Source: Brevibacillus panacihumi W25 (GTDB lineage: Bacteria; Bacillota; Bacilli; Brevibacillales; Brevibacillaceae). From it: a stretch of 64,000 bases of DNA. Position 1 is the stretch's first letter. Each line of letters opens with the position of its first letter. The DNA lies in NCBI RefSeq assembly GCF_000503775.1, contig NZ_KI629786.1, positions 257,501-321,500 of the forward strand, in the 5' to 3' direction. The translations under genes and the position numbers were made by a program. Below the pieces are notes generated by a model, which saw only the letters and a list, made by a program, of their open reading frames with translations, did no database searches and had not been told where the DNA came from. Shown here piece after piece: positions 55,131 to 62,942 of this stretch.

Positions 55131-56593
55131 TTTTCTCTGATCCCTCCCATTTTTTCATTCGACTTTTGCAGTTCCCAGCCATAAGTCTTATTGATCTCGT
55201 CTACTTCTTCTTGCGGGAGTGGATCGACATAGGCTTGGGGTACGGCATTTTTCTCAATGCCTCTTTTCGTAAGCTCTACTAGCTCCTCGACGGTTAAACG
55301 ATCTGTGCGTGTAAGCTGCAAGCCATAAGTCCTATTGATCTCATCCACATATTCTTGCGGGAGTCTATCGAGATAATCTTGGGGTACGGGAGATTGATCG
55401 TTTAGCCATTGTTTGATCTGATCTACAAGCTCCTCAGGGGTATATTCCGGCGGCCTTACACTTTTTCGCATTTCGGGCACCTCTGTTACATTCCCATCCT
55501 TATCGTAGTAGAAGACTGTTCCGTCCTCCAATTGAATGGCAACATTGCTGCCTTGGAGTTCCTTACCAGTCGGGATTTGCGGCGGCACTACCCTCTCCGG
55601 TATTGTCGATCCGGCAGCAGAAGCGACCAGTCCGCCCATCCCAGCCATTGCGATGGTTGCAACAAGAGACAGCATCATAATCGATTTATGTGTTCTCTTT
55701 GCATTCATGAGGTTTACAAGTCTCTTTTTCATCACTTTTTTAGAATCGCAAAAACTGGTGGTACAAATCACGTTTCTCTGCATTACGCCATATTCCAGTA
55801 TTGCTAACAGCGTTTCGCCGTACATTCTGCGGCTTTTTGCATCCATGTCCCGAACGACTTTTTCGTCACAAGAGAGTTCGCAAAGCGTATTCAACTGTTT
55901 ATTGAGCAAAAAGACCGCCGGATTAAACCAGTGAACCGCGTTTGCAATCAGTACGACCAGTTTGATCAGCAAGTCGCCGCGCTGTAAATGAACGAGCTCG
56001 TGGGAGAGGATCATGGCGAGCTCCTTTTCGCCCAATGGGGTATCCGGCAAAACAACGATGGGTTTCCACAGCCCCATGACCATGGGGGTTTTCGCATGGG
56101 CACTGATGATTACCCGGGCAGGGCAGTTCATCGTCTCACATACGCGGCTGTTTTGCATAATCGCGCGCTTAAACGTCCAGTAGTTTCTTACATTCACAGC
56201 AAGATAGACAATGGTTCCCACTGCCCAAATCAAGATGGCGGTTACTACGATTTCTGGAAGATTTTCCAGGCGCGTCAATTGAGCAAACACTTGATCGAGA
56301 AACGAGCGACTACTGGCCGTATGTTCAAGTGGCAGGACGTTTACAAATGGTTCCGTCATCTTTCCCGCCTGCGCTCTTGTTTCAGTATCGGGCAAAATGG
56401 AGCGGATAACCTGGACGAGCCCGTTGATGATCTCTGAACCTCCCAGCAGAAAACATACAGGGATCAAGCCGGTGTAATAGTGCCACGTCTGTGAAAACAG
56501 CTTTTTCGTGAGGGGGCGGATGCTATTTTGCAACAGCCACATGATCGTTCCGACGACGGACGCCAGGATCAGGGACACGAGGAACGCCATCAT
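55127..56593 (-). CDS. BlaR1-family M56 membrane metallopeptidase with a repeat tail
   Basis: A 488-residue protein with four to five helices and a zinc peptidase site HELVH with the third ligand in ELSCDE, the plan of the N-terminal half of BlaR1/MecR1. In BlaR1 an extracellular penicillin-binding domain follows; here the last helix (near residue 325) is followed instead by about 160 residues containing a strand-rich segment (VAIQLEDGTVFYYDKDGN) and two similar repeats (PQDYLDRLPQEYVDEINRTYG and PQAYVDPLPQEEVDEINKTYG are the cores). Thus the input is not a beta-lactam. It likely cleaves the neighbouring BlaI-like repressor when the tail senses something (inference). It overlaps both neighbours by four bases. 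Confidence 0.87.
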   Translation of the reverse strand: MMAFLVSLILASVVGTIMWLLQNSIRPLTKKLFSQTWHYYTGLIPVCFLLGGSEIINGLVQVIRSILPDTETRAQAGKMTEPFVNVLPLEHTASSRSFLDQVFAQLTRLENLPEIVVTAILIWAVGTIVYLAVNVRNYWTFKRAIMQNSRVCETMNCPARVIISAHAKTPMVMGLWKPIVVLPDTPLGEKELAMILSHELVHLQRGDLLIKLVVLIANAVHWFNPAVFLLNKQLNTLCELSCDEKVVRDMDAKSRRMYGETLLAILEYGVMQRNVICTTSFCDSKKVMKKRLVNLMNAKRTHKSIMMLSLVATIAMAGMGGLVASAAGSTIPERVVPPQIPTGKELQGSNVAIQLEDGTVFYYDKDGNVTEVPEMRKSVRPPEYTPEELVDQIKQWLNDQSPVPQDYLDRLPQEYVDEINRTYGLQLTRTDRLTVEELVELTKRGIEKNAVPQAYVDPLPQEEVDEINKTYGWELQKSNEKMGGIREK

Positions 56594-56970
56594 TTCTTCC
56601 CTTCCTTGCGGGCAAACCACTCTTTTAACTCCGCTATGTCTTCGCGGCTGAGCTCATCATCATCGACCAGGGAAGCGATAAAATTTTTCACTTTCCCGTT
56701 GTACAAACGACTTAAAAACGATTGTGTTTCATGCTTTTTGTACTCATCCAGGGTCAAAACAGGATCGTAGTAGTTCACCTTGCCGGTCATCGATTTGGTC
56801 AAGTATCCTTTTTCGATCAGCCGTTTTAGTATGGTCGACAAGGTAGACGTCTTCCAGCCTTTACTCTCGAAAATATCGAGAAGCTGTGCAACCGTTACCG
56901 GAGCAGCTCCCCCCCAGATCACCTCCATTACCTCCATCTCAGTTTCCGATAACCTTCCCAGCTTTTTCAT
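56590..56970 (-). CDS. BlaI/MecI/CopY family transcriptional repressor
   Basis: A 126-residue winged-helix repressor (GRLSETEMEVMEVIWGG, TLSTILKRLIEKGYLTKSM, then YYDPVLTLDEYKKHETQSFL), matching BlaI and MecI. The C-terminal helices form the dimer; cleavage by an M56 protease in this region releases DNA. The ATG at 56970 follows AGAGGTG. It is the first gene of the operon, and two mirror-image operators in its own promoter indicate autorepression. No beta-lactamase gene is near. Confidence 0.92.
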   Translation of the reverse strand: MKKLGRLSETEMEVMEVIWGGAAPVTVAQLLDIFESKGWKTSTLSTILKRLIEKGYLTKSMTGKVNYYDPVLTLDEYKKHETQSFLSRLYNGKVKNFIASLVDDDELSREDIAELKEWFARKEGKK

Positions 56971-56990
56971 CGCGAACACCTCTGCTTTCT

Positions 56991-57043
56991 TGTGCGACAA
57001 CTTGTCGTATTACCAAATTACGACAAGTTGTCGCACATGTCAA
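56991..57043 (-). promoter_or_regulatory. Promoter and operator pair of the BlaI-type operon
   Basis: On the minus strand -35 TTGACA (57038-57043), 17-bp spacer, -10 TAATTT (57015-57020). A perfect 19-bp inverted repeat covers 56991-57009 and 57019-57037 with a 9-bp centre; each arm has an inner dyad CGACAA-c-TTGTCG. One arm is the promoter spacer, the other lies over the start of transcription. Confidence 0.85.
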
Positions 57044-57072
57044 TACGGTTATGGATAAATTTTCTGCAAACA

Positions 57073-57108
57073 AAAAGACTGTAAACAAATTGGCTTTGTC
57101 TACAGTCT
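57073..57108 (-). terminator. Terminator of rsmI
   Basis: On the minus strand AAGACTGTA-ACAAA pairs with TTTGT-TACAGTCTT, followed by five T. It lies 33 bp past the rsmI stop and before the BlaI promoter. Confidence 0.85.
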
Positions 57109-57140
57109 TGGAGCACCGCCACAGGTTCGTGACCCATCCG

Positions 57141-58013
57141 CTATTCCTGATGGTATTCGTTATAGACATCCCGCTTGGAGACGCCGCGATCTTGGGCAAC
57201 CTGCTTGATTGCATCCTTTTTGCTGATGCCCTCTGCGATGTAGTGATCGACATGAGCCACTACCCCCAGCTCCTGCCACCACAAACCTTCTTCGGCGTCT
57301 TCCGCCACTCCTGTGTAGCCTTCGACGATCAGGCAGAATTCTCCCCGCGCTTCTCCGTTTGCCAGCCACTCGATCAACTCATCCAGGGTCCCCCGGACAA
57401 ACTCCTCGTATCGTTTGGTCAGCTCCCGCGCCAGAACGGCACGGCGATTGCCCCACGACTCTCTTATTGCCGCCAGCGTTTTGCTGATGCGATGGGGCGC
57501 TTCGTAAAAAATCAGGGTCTCCGGATAACGCTTGAGACGCTCCAGCTCTTCCCTGCGCTCCTTGTTCTCCCGTCCGAGAAAACCGCAAAACACAAAGCGG
57601 TCCGTCGGCAAGCCAGAGGCGATCAGAGCGGTCAAGCCAGCATTCGCACCCGGGACTGGAATGACGGGATAACCGGCCGCAGCTGCGTCCCGTACCAAAT
57701 CCGCTCCCGGATCAGAGATAGCGGGCAGCCCCGCATCGCTGACCAGGGCAATTCTCTTGCCCTCCGCCAACCATTGCAGCAAGCCATGCCCGCTTGCTTC
57801 CTTATTATGCTCATGATAACTGACTGTTCTTTTCTCAATCTGAAAATGGTTCAACAGCTTGCGGGTCTGTCGTGTATCCTCACAGGCAATCACATCGACC
57901 ATTCGCAGCGTTTCCAGACAGCGTACCGTCATATCATCAAGATTGCCAATCGGTGTCGCCACCAGGTAGAGCGCCCCCGTCAATTCCTCTGTAAAGCTGC
58001 TTTGGACGTTCAT
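57141..58013 (-). CDS. rsmI: 16S rRNA (cytidine-1402 2'-O)-methyltransferase
   Basis: RsmI methylates the ribose of C1402 in 16S rRNA. The 290-residue protein is of the tetrapyrrole-methylase-like fold (GALYLVATPIGNLDDMTVR, ACEDTRQTRKLL, VSDAGLPAISDPG, IPVPGANAGLTALIASGLP). The ATG at 58013 overlaps the yazA stop by four bases; a TTG six bases earlier is closer to the ribosome-binding site AGGAGG and cannot be excluded. Confidence 0.96.
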   Translation of the reverse strand: MNVQSSFTEELTGALYLVATPIGNLDDMTVRCLETLRMVDVIACEDTRQTRKLLNHFQIEKRTVSYHEHNKEASGHGLLQWLAEGKRIALVSDAGLPAISDPGADLVRDAAAAGYPVIPVPGANAGLTALIASGLPTDRFVFCGFLGRENKERREELERLKRYPETLIFYEAPHRISKTLAAIRESWGNRRAVLARELTKRYEEFVRGTLDELIEWLANGEARGEFCLIVEGYTGVAEDAEEGLWWQELGVVAHVDHYIAEGISKKDAIKQVAQDRGVSKRDVYNEYHQE

Positions 58014-58312
58014 TCGCAAGGCACGCCTCCTATCAACTCTTCTTTTTGTCTGCGCGTAAGCCGCTTGATTGCTTCCTCCCGCTTCAAGCCCCAGGAGCGA
58101 TCCTCTCCTTCTTCCCAGTACAACAGCTCTACCGGACCTCTTCCTCTGGTATACTTCGCTCCCTTGCCCTCGTTGTGGGCGCGAAGGCGGCGTGCCAGCT
58201 CCGTGGTGTATCCCGTATAGAGGCTCTCATCCCGGCAGACGAGAATGTAGACAAAATGGCTTTTATGCGAGGGAATCGCGTCTTCCGAAATAGATCTCCT
58301 GCAGTTCTTCAC
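58010..58312 (-). CDS. yazA: GIY-YIG domain protein YazA
   Basis: A 100-residue protein with the GIY-YIG nuclease-like fold (FVYILVCRDESLYTGYTTELARRLRAH). Members of this small UPF0213 group resemble the nuclease domain of UvrC and SLX1; activity is unproven. There is no ATG close by: a GTG at 58312 with AGGGAGAGG six bases upstream is the best start, giving a 50-bp overlap with trmN6. Confidence 0.85.
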   Translation of the reverse strand: MKNCRRSISEDAIPSHKSHFVYILVCRDESLYTGYTTELARRLRAHNEGKGAKYTRGRGPVELLYWEEGEDRSWGLKREEAIKRLTRRQKEELIGGVPCE

Positions 58313-59030
58313 AGTATTCCTCTCCCTTTTCATAGACAATCAGGGGAGGTTGAATCCGCAGCTCCGGTTTGCCGCCACGCATCCCCTCGATCAGCACCAT
58401 ATTGGGTTCGGCGTCCCTGCGCGGATAGACGAGCCGCATGCGCTTTGGTTCCATTCCATACTTCCGCATGTACGAGATGATGTCCACCAGCCTTGTCGAA
58501 CGGTGCACCATCGCCAGCTTGCCGCCGTTTTTCAACAATTGGCTGCCGACACGTATGACATCCTCCAGATTGAGCAAAATCTCGTGGCGCGCAATGGCAA
58601 AATGCTCACGGATGTTTTGTTCTCCGCTCATCGCGGGCATGTACGGCGGATTGCAGGTGATCAGATCAAACTTGCCATGGCCGAACCGCTCTACGGCTTC
58701 CTTCACATCCCCATGGTGCATCGTAACGCGCCCATCCAGACCGTTGAGTGTGACATTGCGGGAAGCCATGCTAAACAATCTCTCTTGGATTTCAATACCG
58801 TCAAATGTGGCTTCTGGTGTCCGCGTGGTCATGATCAATGGGATCGCTCCATTGCCGGTGCACATGTCCAACACTCTCCCGCGTTTGGGAACAGAGGCGA
58901 AGCGCGCCAGCAGGACGGCATCCATGGAAAAACAAAATACCTCATGGCTTTGAATGATCTTCATTTCGTGTGTAAGCAAATCGTCAATACGCTCCGCCTC
59001 AAAAAGCGGCACATGAGAGACTGGTTCCAT
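58263..59030 (-). CDS. trmN6: tRNA1(Val) (adenine-37-N6)-methyltransferase
   Basis: A 255-residue SAM methyltransferase of the TrmN6/YabB group: SAM-binding VLDMCTGNGAIPLIM and the catalytic NPPY in DLITCNPPYMPA typical of N6-adenine methylases. In E. coli the homolog methylates A37 of tRNA-Val1. Position matches yabB of B. subtilis. Confidence 0.92.
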   Translation of the reverse strand: MEPVSHVPLFEAERIDDLLTHEMKIIQSHEVFCFSMDAVLLARFASVPKRGRVLDMCTGNGAIPLIMTTRTPEATFDGIEIQERLFSMASRNVTLNGLDGRVTMHHGDVKEAVERFGHGKFDLITCNPPYMPAMSGEQNIREHFAIARHEILLNLEDVIRVGSQLLKNGGKLAMVHRSTRLVDIISYMRKYGMEPKRMRLVYPRRDAEPNMVLIEGMRGGKPELRIQPPLIVYEKGEEYCEELQEIYFGRRDSLA

Positions 59031-59073
59031 CAGCTACGCCAAACTCCTTTTTCTTGTCTTCATCTGTGAAGTG

Positions 59074-59112
59074 AAAAAAGCGACCTGATCGATGAGACAG
59101 GTCGCTTTTTTC
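59074..59112. terminator. Bidirectional terminator between yabA and trmN6
   Basis: AAAAAAGCGACCTG pairs with CAGGTCGCTTTTTT, a perfect stem with T-runs on both strands. It lies 22 bp past yabA. Confidence 0.88.
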
Positions 59113-59133
59113 ATTCGGTGCCAAGGGACACCT

Positions 59134-59505
59134 TTATTTTTGCGGACCGCCGCTCAAAAAAGACAGACAGAACAGGCAATCGCCTTCTTTTCGCAAGCTG
59201 CCGAAGTGTACATTGCAAATATGAAACCCTTCTCCGTACAGACGAGCCAGGTTGTCATATCCTTCCCCGACTACTTTCTTCTTGGCTTTCTCCTGTGCAG
59301 CAGGGTTGGTTCCCTTCTGTTTTGGTGAGGAGCCGGTCTTCTTCTTGTCTAGCCGGTTACGAAGGTGCTGGTTTTCAACGAGTAATTGGGCATTTTCCTC
59401 CATCAAAACGACGATGACATCTTTCAGTTCGCCAATCTCTTGATACAGGTCGCCAATTCTTTCTTCAATGCTCGCCATTTTGACGAAAATTTCCCGTTTG
59501 TCCAC
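59134..59505 (-). CDS. yabA: Replication initiation control protein YabA
   Basis: YabA binds DnaA and the sliding clamp DnaN to limit replication initiation. The 123-residue protein has an N-terminal leucine-zipper-like coiled coil (about 8-55, [20 protein letters not shown]), a basic linker and a C-terminal zinc-binding domain ([19 protein letters not shown]). Confidence 0.94.
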   Translation of the reverse strand: MDKREIFVKMASIEERIGDLYQEIGELKDVIVVLMEENAQLLVENQHLRNRLDKKKTGSSPKQKGTNPAAQEKAKKKVVGEGYDNLARLYGEGFHICNVHFGSLRKEGDCLFCLSFLSGGPQK

Positions 59506-59530
59506 TAGCTCACCTCTCCCCTACCCCACA

Positions 59531-60346
59531 TTATTCAAAAGTGGGGAGCCCTATCGCAATCTCATCAAGTCCAAACTCGGTAATTCGTTTATCTACCGCC
59601 AGCTCCACCTGAACAGACTGATCCAGTACGTTCACAGAGACGACCCGTCCGTTCCCCATCGGGGTGGTTACAACTTTGCCAACATCGGGCATTTCATCGC
59701 GGGTGCTTTCATAGTTGTCATTTTCGTATTTTAAACAGCACATCAATCGTCCGCAAAGACCGGAGATTTTCGCTGGATTCAACGAAAGATTTTGATCCTT
59801 GGCCATCTTGATCGACACTGGCTCAAAGTCGCCCAAAAACGTCGAGCAGCAGAGCAAGCGTCCACAAGGGCCGATTCCGCCCAGCATCTTCGCTTCGTCC
59901 CGTACCCCGATCTGGCGAAGCTCAATGCGCGTGCGAAAGACGGAAGCAAGATCCTTTACCAGCTCACGAAAATCAACGCGTCCATCAGCAGTAAAATAGA
60001 AGATGATCTTGTTGCGGTCAAAGGTGTACTCCACATCGACCAGCTTCATATCCAGCTTGTGATCCTTGATTTTCGCCTGGCATACGGCAAAGGCGTTCAT
60101 CGCCGCCTGTTTATTTTCATCCACCTGCTTGGCATCACGTTCGTCCGCCATCCTGATGACTTTTTTCAACGGCAACACGACGTCTTCATCGGCTACCTGC
60201 TTCTTGCCAATCACAACTTTCCCGTATTCGACCCCTCTCGCCGTCTCGACGATTACGGTGCAATCCTTCTCGATCGGCAGTCGGTCAGGGTCGAAGTAAT
60301 ATATCTTGCCCGCTTTTTTAAAGCGGACACCAACAACCTCATACAA
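59531..60346 (-). CDS. ricT: RicT (YaaT), PSP1-domain RNA-processing factor
   Basis: A 271-residue PSP1 protein. With RicA and RicF it forms the Y-complex, which stimulates RNase Y cleavage and supports sporulation, competence and biofilm formation. Six cysteines at C161, C166, C167, C198, C203 and C204 (GPCGRLLCCS and LCGRLMCCLKY) match the ligands of the [4Fe-4S] clusters reported for B. subtilis. It lies 3 bp after holB. Confidence 0.95.
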   Translation of the reverse strand: MYEVVGVRFKKAGKIYYFDPDRLPIEKDCTVIVETARGVEYGKVVIGKKQVADEDVVLPLKKVIRMADERDAKQVDENKQAAMNAFAVCQAKIKDHKLDMKLVDVEYTFDRNKIIFYFTADGRVDFRELVKDLASVFRTRIELRQIGVRDEAKMLGGIGPCGRLLCCSTFLGDFEPVSIKMAKDQNLSLNPAKISGLCGRLMCCLKYENDNYESTRDEMPDVGKVVTTPMGNGRVVSVNVLDQSVQVELAVDKRITEFGLDEIAIGLPTFE

Positions 60347-60349
60347 GGA

Positions 60350-61330
60350 TTATCCCTCCTGGAGTTGAAGAACCAACCGCTCAAGGGCCAACTGTGCGTT
60401 GGCGTTTCGCTCTATCCGATACTTCGTTTCCATGACCAAATCAATCCCACGCAAGAGCTCAGCTTTTGTCCATGCCAGTGCTTGTCCTTGCAGCACATCC
60501 TGTTGGTCGCTGTTAATGAGATGGGCATGCCTGCCTACTTGCACATACAGGATATCGCGCAGCCAAAGGATGAGCAAATCCAAAAAGAGGGGTAGTTCCT
60601 CCTTTATTTTGTCGCTCTTATGCAACATATCATGAATCGAAAAGAGCGGTGACGAGTTGCGTTGTCGGCACTCATGCACCAATTGTATCACTAGATTTCT
60701 CAGCTGTGCAAACGATTCTGATTGGCTAAGTATCAGGGCCTCTTCCACATTTGTCGTAATGTGGGAAGCGACCTTCGCGATGCCCGGCAAAACCCCGGCA
60801 TCGCTTAGCTTTTGGGCGATTGCTTCTGCGGATAGAGGGGAAAAGGGAACAATTTGGCAACGGGATAAGATCGTGGGAAGAATCGCGTGGCTGTGCTCCG
60901 TCAAGAGCAGAGCCAATACGCCAACGGGCGGTTCCTCCAAGAATTTCAGCAGGCTGTTGGCAGCCTGCGCGGTCATTTTGTCGATATGTTCAATAATATA
61001 TACCTTGTGCCGCGACTCCACGGCACGCATCGCCATTTCCTTTTGCAGGGCACGGATCTGGTCGATCTTGATCGACGCGCCATCCGGCGTCACATAGAGG
61101 ACATCGGGATGGTTGCCAGATTCAATGCGTCTGCATGTAAGACAGGCCCCGCAGGCGTCCGCCTCTTTTTCTGGACAAAAAAGAGACTTCGCCAGATGCA
61201 GGGCCATCTGCTTCTTGCCTGCGCCTTTGGGTCCCGCGAACAGATAGGCGTGGGCCAGACGATGGTTGAGCAAGCTATGGTGCAGCAGCTCGGAGGCACG
61301 CGGTTGCTGGGAAAATTGTGTCCACGTCAT
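60350..61330 (-). CDS. holB: DNA polymerase III delta' subunit
   Basis: A 326-residue clamp-loader subunit: a P-loop-like AGPKGAGKKQM, a four-Cys zinc module (CPEKEADACGACLTC), the sensor region VYIIEHIDKMTAQAANSLLKFLEEPP and C-terminal collar domain. The ATG at 61330 is weakly served by GGTGG; a TTG at 61351 overlapping yaaR lacks any site. Confidence 0.95.
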   Translation of the reverse strand: MTWTQFSQQPRASELLHHSLLNHRLAHAYLFAGPKGAGKKQMALHLAKSLFCPEKEADACGACLTCRRIESGNHPDVLYVTPDGASIKIDQIRALQKEMAMRAVESRHKVYIIEHIDKMTAQAANSLLKFLEEPPVGVLALLLTEHSHAILPTILSRCQIVPFSPLSAEAIAQKLSDAGVLPGIAKVASHITTNVEEALILSQSESFAQLRNLVIQLVHECRQRNSSPLFSIHDMLHKSDKIKEELPLFLDLLILWLRDILYVQVGRHAHLINSDQQDVLQGQALAWTKAELLRGIDLVMETKYRIERNANAQLALERLVLQLQEG

Positions 61331-61347
61331 GGTCGGTCTACCACCCG

Positions 61348-61794
61348 TCAAAAGTACAGATTGATCAGCATGCCGCGAATCTCGCCGATTCGCGCCAAAA
61401 GATCGATCATGGGAGCCTGGTCGCTGAGTAGCTCATCGGTCAGCCGCAACAGCTCGGCGTCCACTTCCTTGACGATTTTGTACAATCTGCTGCGTCCGCG
61501 TCGGTTCATGCCCCTTCTGTCGTCCAGTGCAATGCCGTATTGAACGGCTTCCTCCATAAACTGCTTGACGAGATTCTTGTAGGCGTAGAAATCACGAATC
61601 GAGCGGGAGCGCGCCAAAATCTGGCCTTGCTTATCAATCGTTGACAACAGTTGGGTCAGGCGTTCTTGCGACATGCGCTCATCCTCGCCTTGAACCAGCT
61701 TGCCAAAATTCAACTGTTCCGATTGGGGATTTCTGCGTGAGTCTGTAGCTCTTGGCATTTCCACCTTTGGCCGAAGACCATCGCTGATTTTCAT
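61348..61794 (-). CDS. yaaR: YaaR family (DUF327) protein
   Basis: A 148-residue DUF327 protein, helical and charged, with the conserved RSRSIRDFYAYKNLVKQFMEEAV and RGRSRLYKIVKEVDAELL. Its role is not known. It always lies between darA and holB. Confidence 0.92.
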   Translation of the reverse strand: MKISDGLRPKVEMPRATDSRRNPQSEQLNFGKLVQGEDERMSQERLTQLLSTIDKQGQILARSRSIRDFYAYKNLVKQFMEEAVQYGIALDDRRGMNRRGRSRLYKIVKEVDAELLRLTDELLSDQAPMIDLLARIGEIRGMLINLYF

Positions 61795-61815
61795 CGTGCC
61801 ACCTCCGTTACTCCT

Positions 61816-62145
61816 TTAAAACGAATGGAACTCCCCCACATCCAGTACAAAGACGGCTGCACCGCCGACTTGCACTTCCAATGGATAGGGCATAAAGGAG
61901 TCGACTGCATTGCTGAGGGGCGAAACCGGGGTTACCATTTGTTTGCGGGACTTGCAGTTATGTGAAATGATGTCGATTACTTCCGGCACACTTTCGTCAG
62001 ACGTACCGATTAAAAAAGTCGTATTGCCTGCGCGCAAGAAACCCCCGGTACTGGCAAGCTTGGTCGCACGAAACCCTTTTTTGACCAGTTGTTGAGACAG
62101 ACGACCGCTATCTTTGTCCTGTACGACCGCAATTACCATCTTCAT
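61816..62145 (-). CDS. darA: Cyclic di-AMP receptor DarA
   Basis: A 109-residue PII-like protein (MKMVIAVVQDKDSGRLSQQL, KGFRATKLASTGGFLRAGNTTF, and GGAAVFVLDVGEFHSF). DarA (YaaQ/PstA) binds c-di-AMP; its output is unknown. The ATG follows AAAGGGTGA. Confidence 0.95.
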   Translation of the reverse strand: MKMVIAVVQDKDSGRLSQQLVKKGFRATKLASTGGFLRAGNTTFLIGTSDESVPEVIDIISHNCKSRKQMVTPVSPLSNAVDSFMPYPLEVQVGGAAVFVLDVGEFHSF

Positions 62146-62276
62146 CGGCCATCACCCTTTCTACCATCAAGATTATGGTTACTATCGTTGCTTCATTGTA
62201 TGTCAAACCTCTAGGCTGGTTACGAACTCCTTCTATAAGTAGTATAGCATGTCTATAACAAAGCGGTACTGTCAGC

Positions 62277-62918
62277 TTACAATCTCGCAAGTAAAGCTTC
62301 CATCGCCGCTTGATACACCTGATCTGGATTTTGCTCGGCATCAATGATGATAAAGCGCTCGGGATCGCGAGCGATCGCCAATTGATAGCCTTCCTGGACC
62401 AGCTCGTGGAAGCGCAGCCCCTCCAAATCAAGGCGATTCACTTCCCTGCCACGTGTAGCATTGATCCGTTCCAGACCCACCTCGGGGGAGACATCGAAGT
62501 ACAGTGTCAACTCCGGCATGCAACCCTCGACGGCAAACTGATTGATCACGAAGACTTCCTCAATGCCCAGCCCACGTGCATGCCCTTGATAAGCAAGGCT
62601 GCTGTCGATAAAACGGTCGCAAAGCACCAGCTTGCCTGCTTCCAAGGCCGGCAGTACCTTTTCTACCAAATGCTGACGTCTGGCAGCCGCGTACAACAGG
62701 GCTTCCGTCCGTTTGTCCATCTGGGTATGCGCGGGGTTCAAAATGATTTCCCGAATCTTTTCCGCGATGTCGATCCCGCCCGGCTCGCGGGTCAAAAGCA
62801 CATCCATACCGCGTCTGCGCAGTTCTTCATACATGCGGGCGATGACAGTCGATTTCCCTGCCCCATCACCGCCCTCTACGGTAATGAATCTGCCTTTTCT
62901 TCCTGTTGTCACATTCAT
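62277..62918 (-). CDS. tmk: Thymidylate kinase
   Basis: Tmk phosphorylates dTMP to dTDP. The 213-residue protein has the P-loop [20 protein letters not shown], the DR(F/Y) motif [12 protein letters not shown] and the LID region. It follows the decarboxylase gene by 24 bp. The 131 bp to darA hold a possible extended -10 promoter (TGC-TATACT on the minus strand, near 62240). Confidence 0.96.
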   Translation of the reverse strand: MNVTTGRKGRFITVEGGDGAGKSTVIARMYEELRRRGMDVLLTREPGGIDIAEKIREIILNPAHTQMDKRTEALLYAAARRQHLVEKVLPALEAGKLVLCDRFIDSSLAYQGHARGLGIEEVFVINQFAVEGCMPELTLYFDVSPEVGLERINATRGREVNRLDLEGLRFHELVQEGYQLAIARDPERFIIIDAEQNPDQVYQAAMEALLARL

Positions 62919-62942
62919 GCTCCTTCCGAACCTGTTGTCAGC

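Noticed and set aside
56886-58220. A 444-codon plus-strand frame opposite blaI, rsmI and yazA
   Set aside because: It crosses the BlaI operator and the rsmI terminator and overlaps three supported genes.
58283-58312. An ATT start for yazA after AGGAG
   Set aside because: ATT starts are very rare; the GTG with AGGGAGAGG six bases away is a simpler choice.
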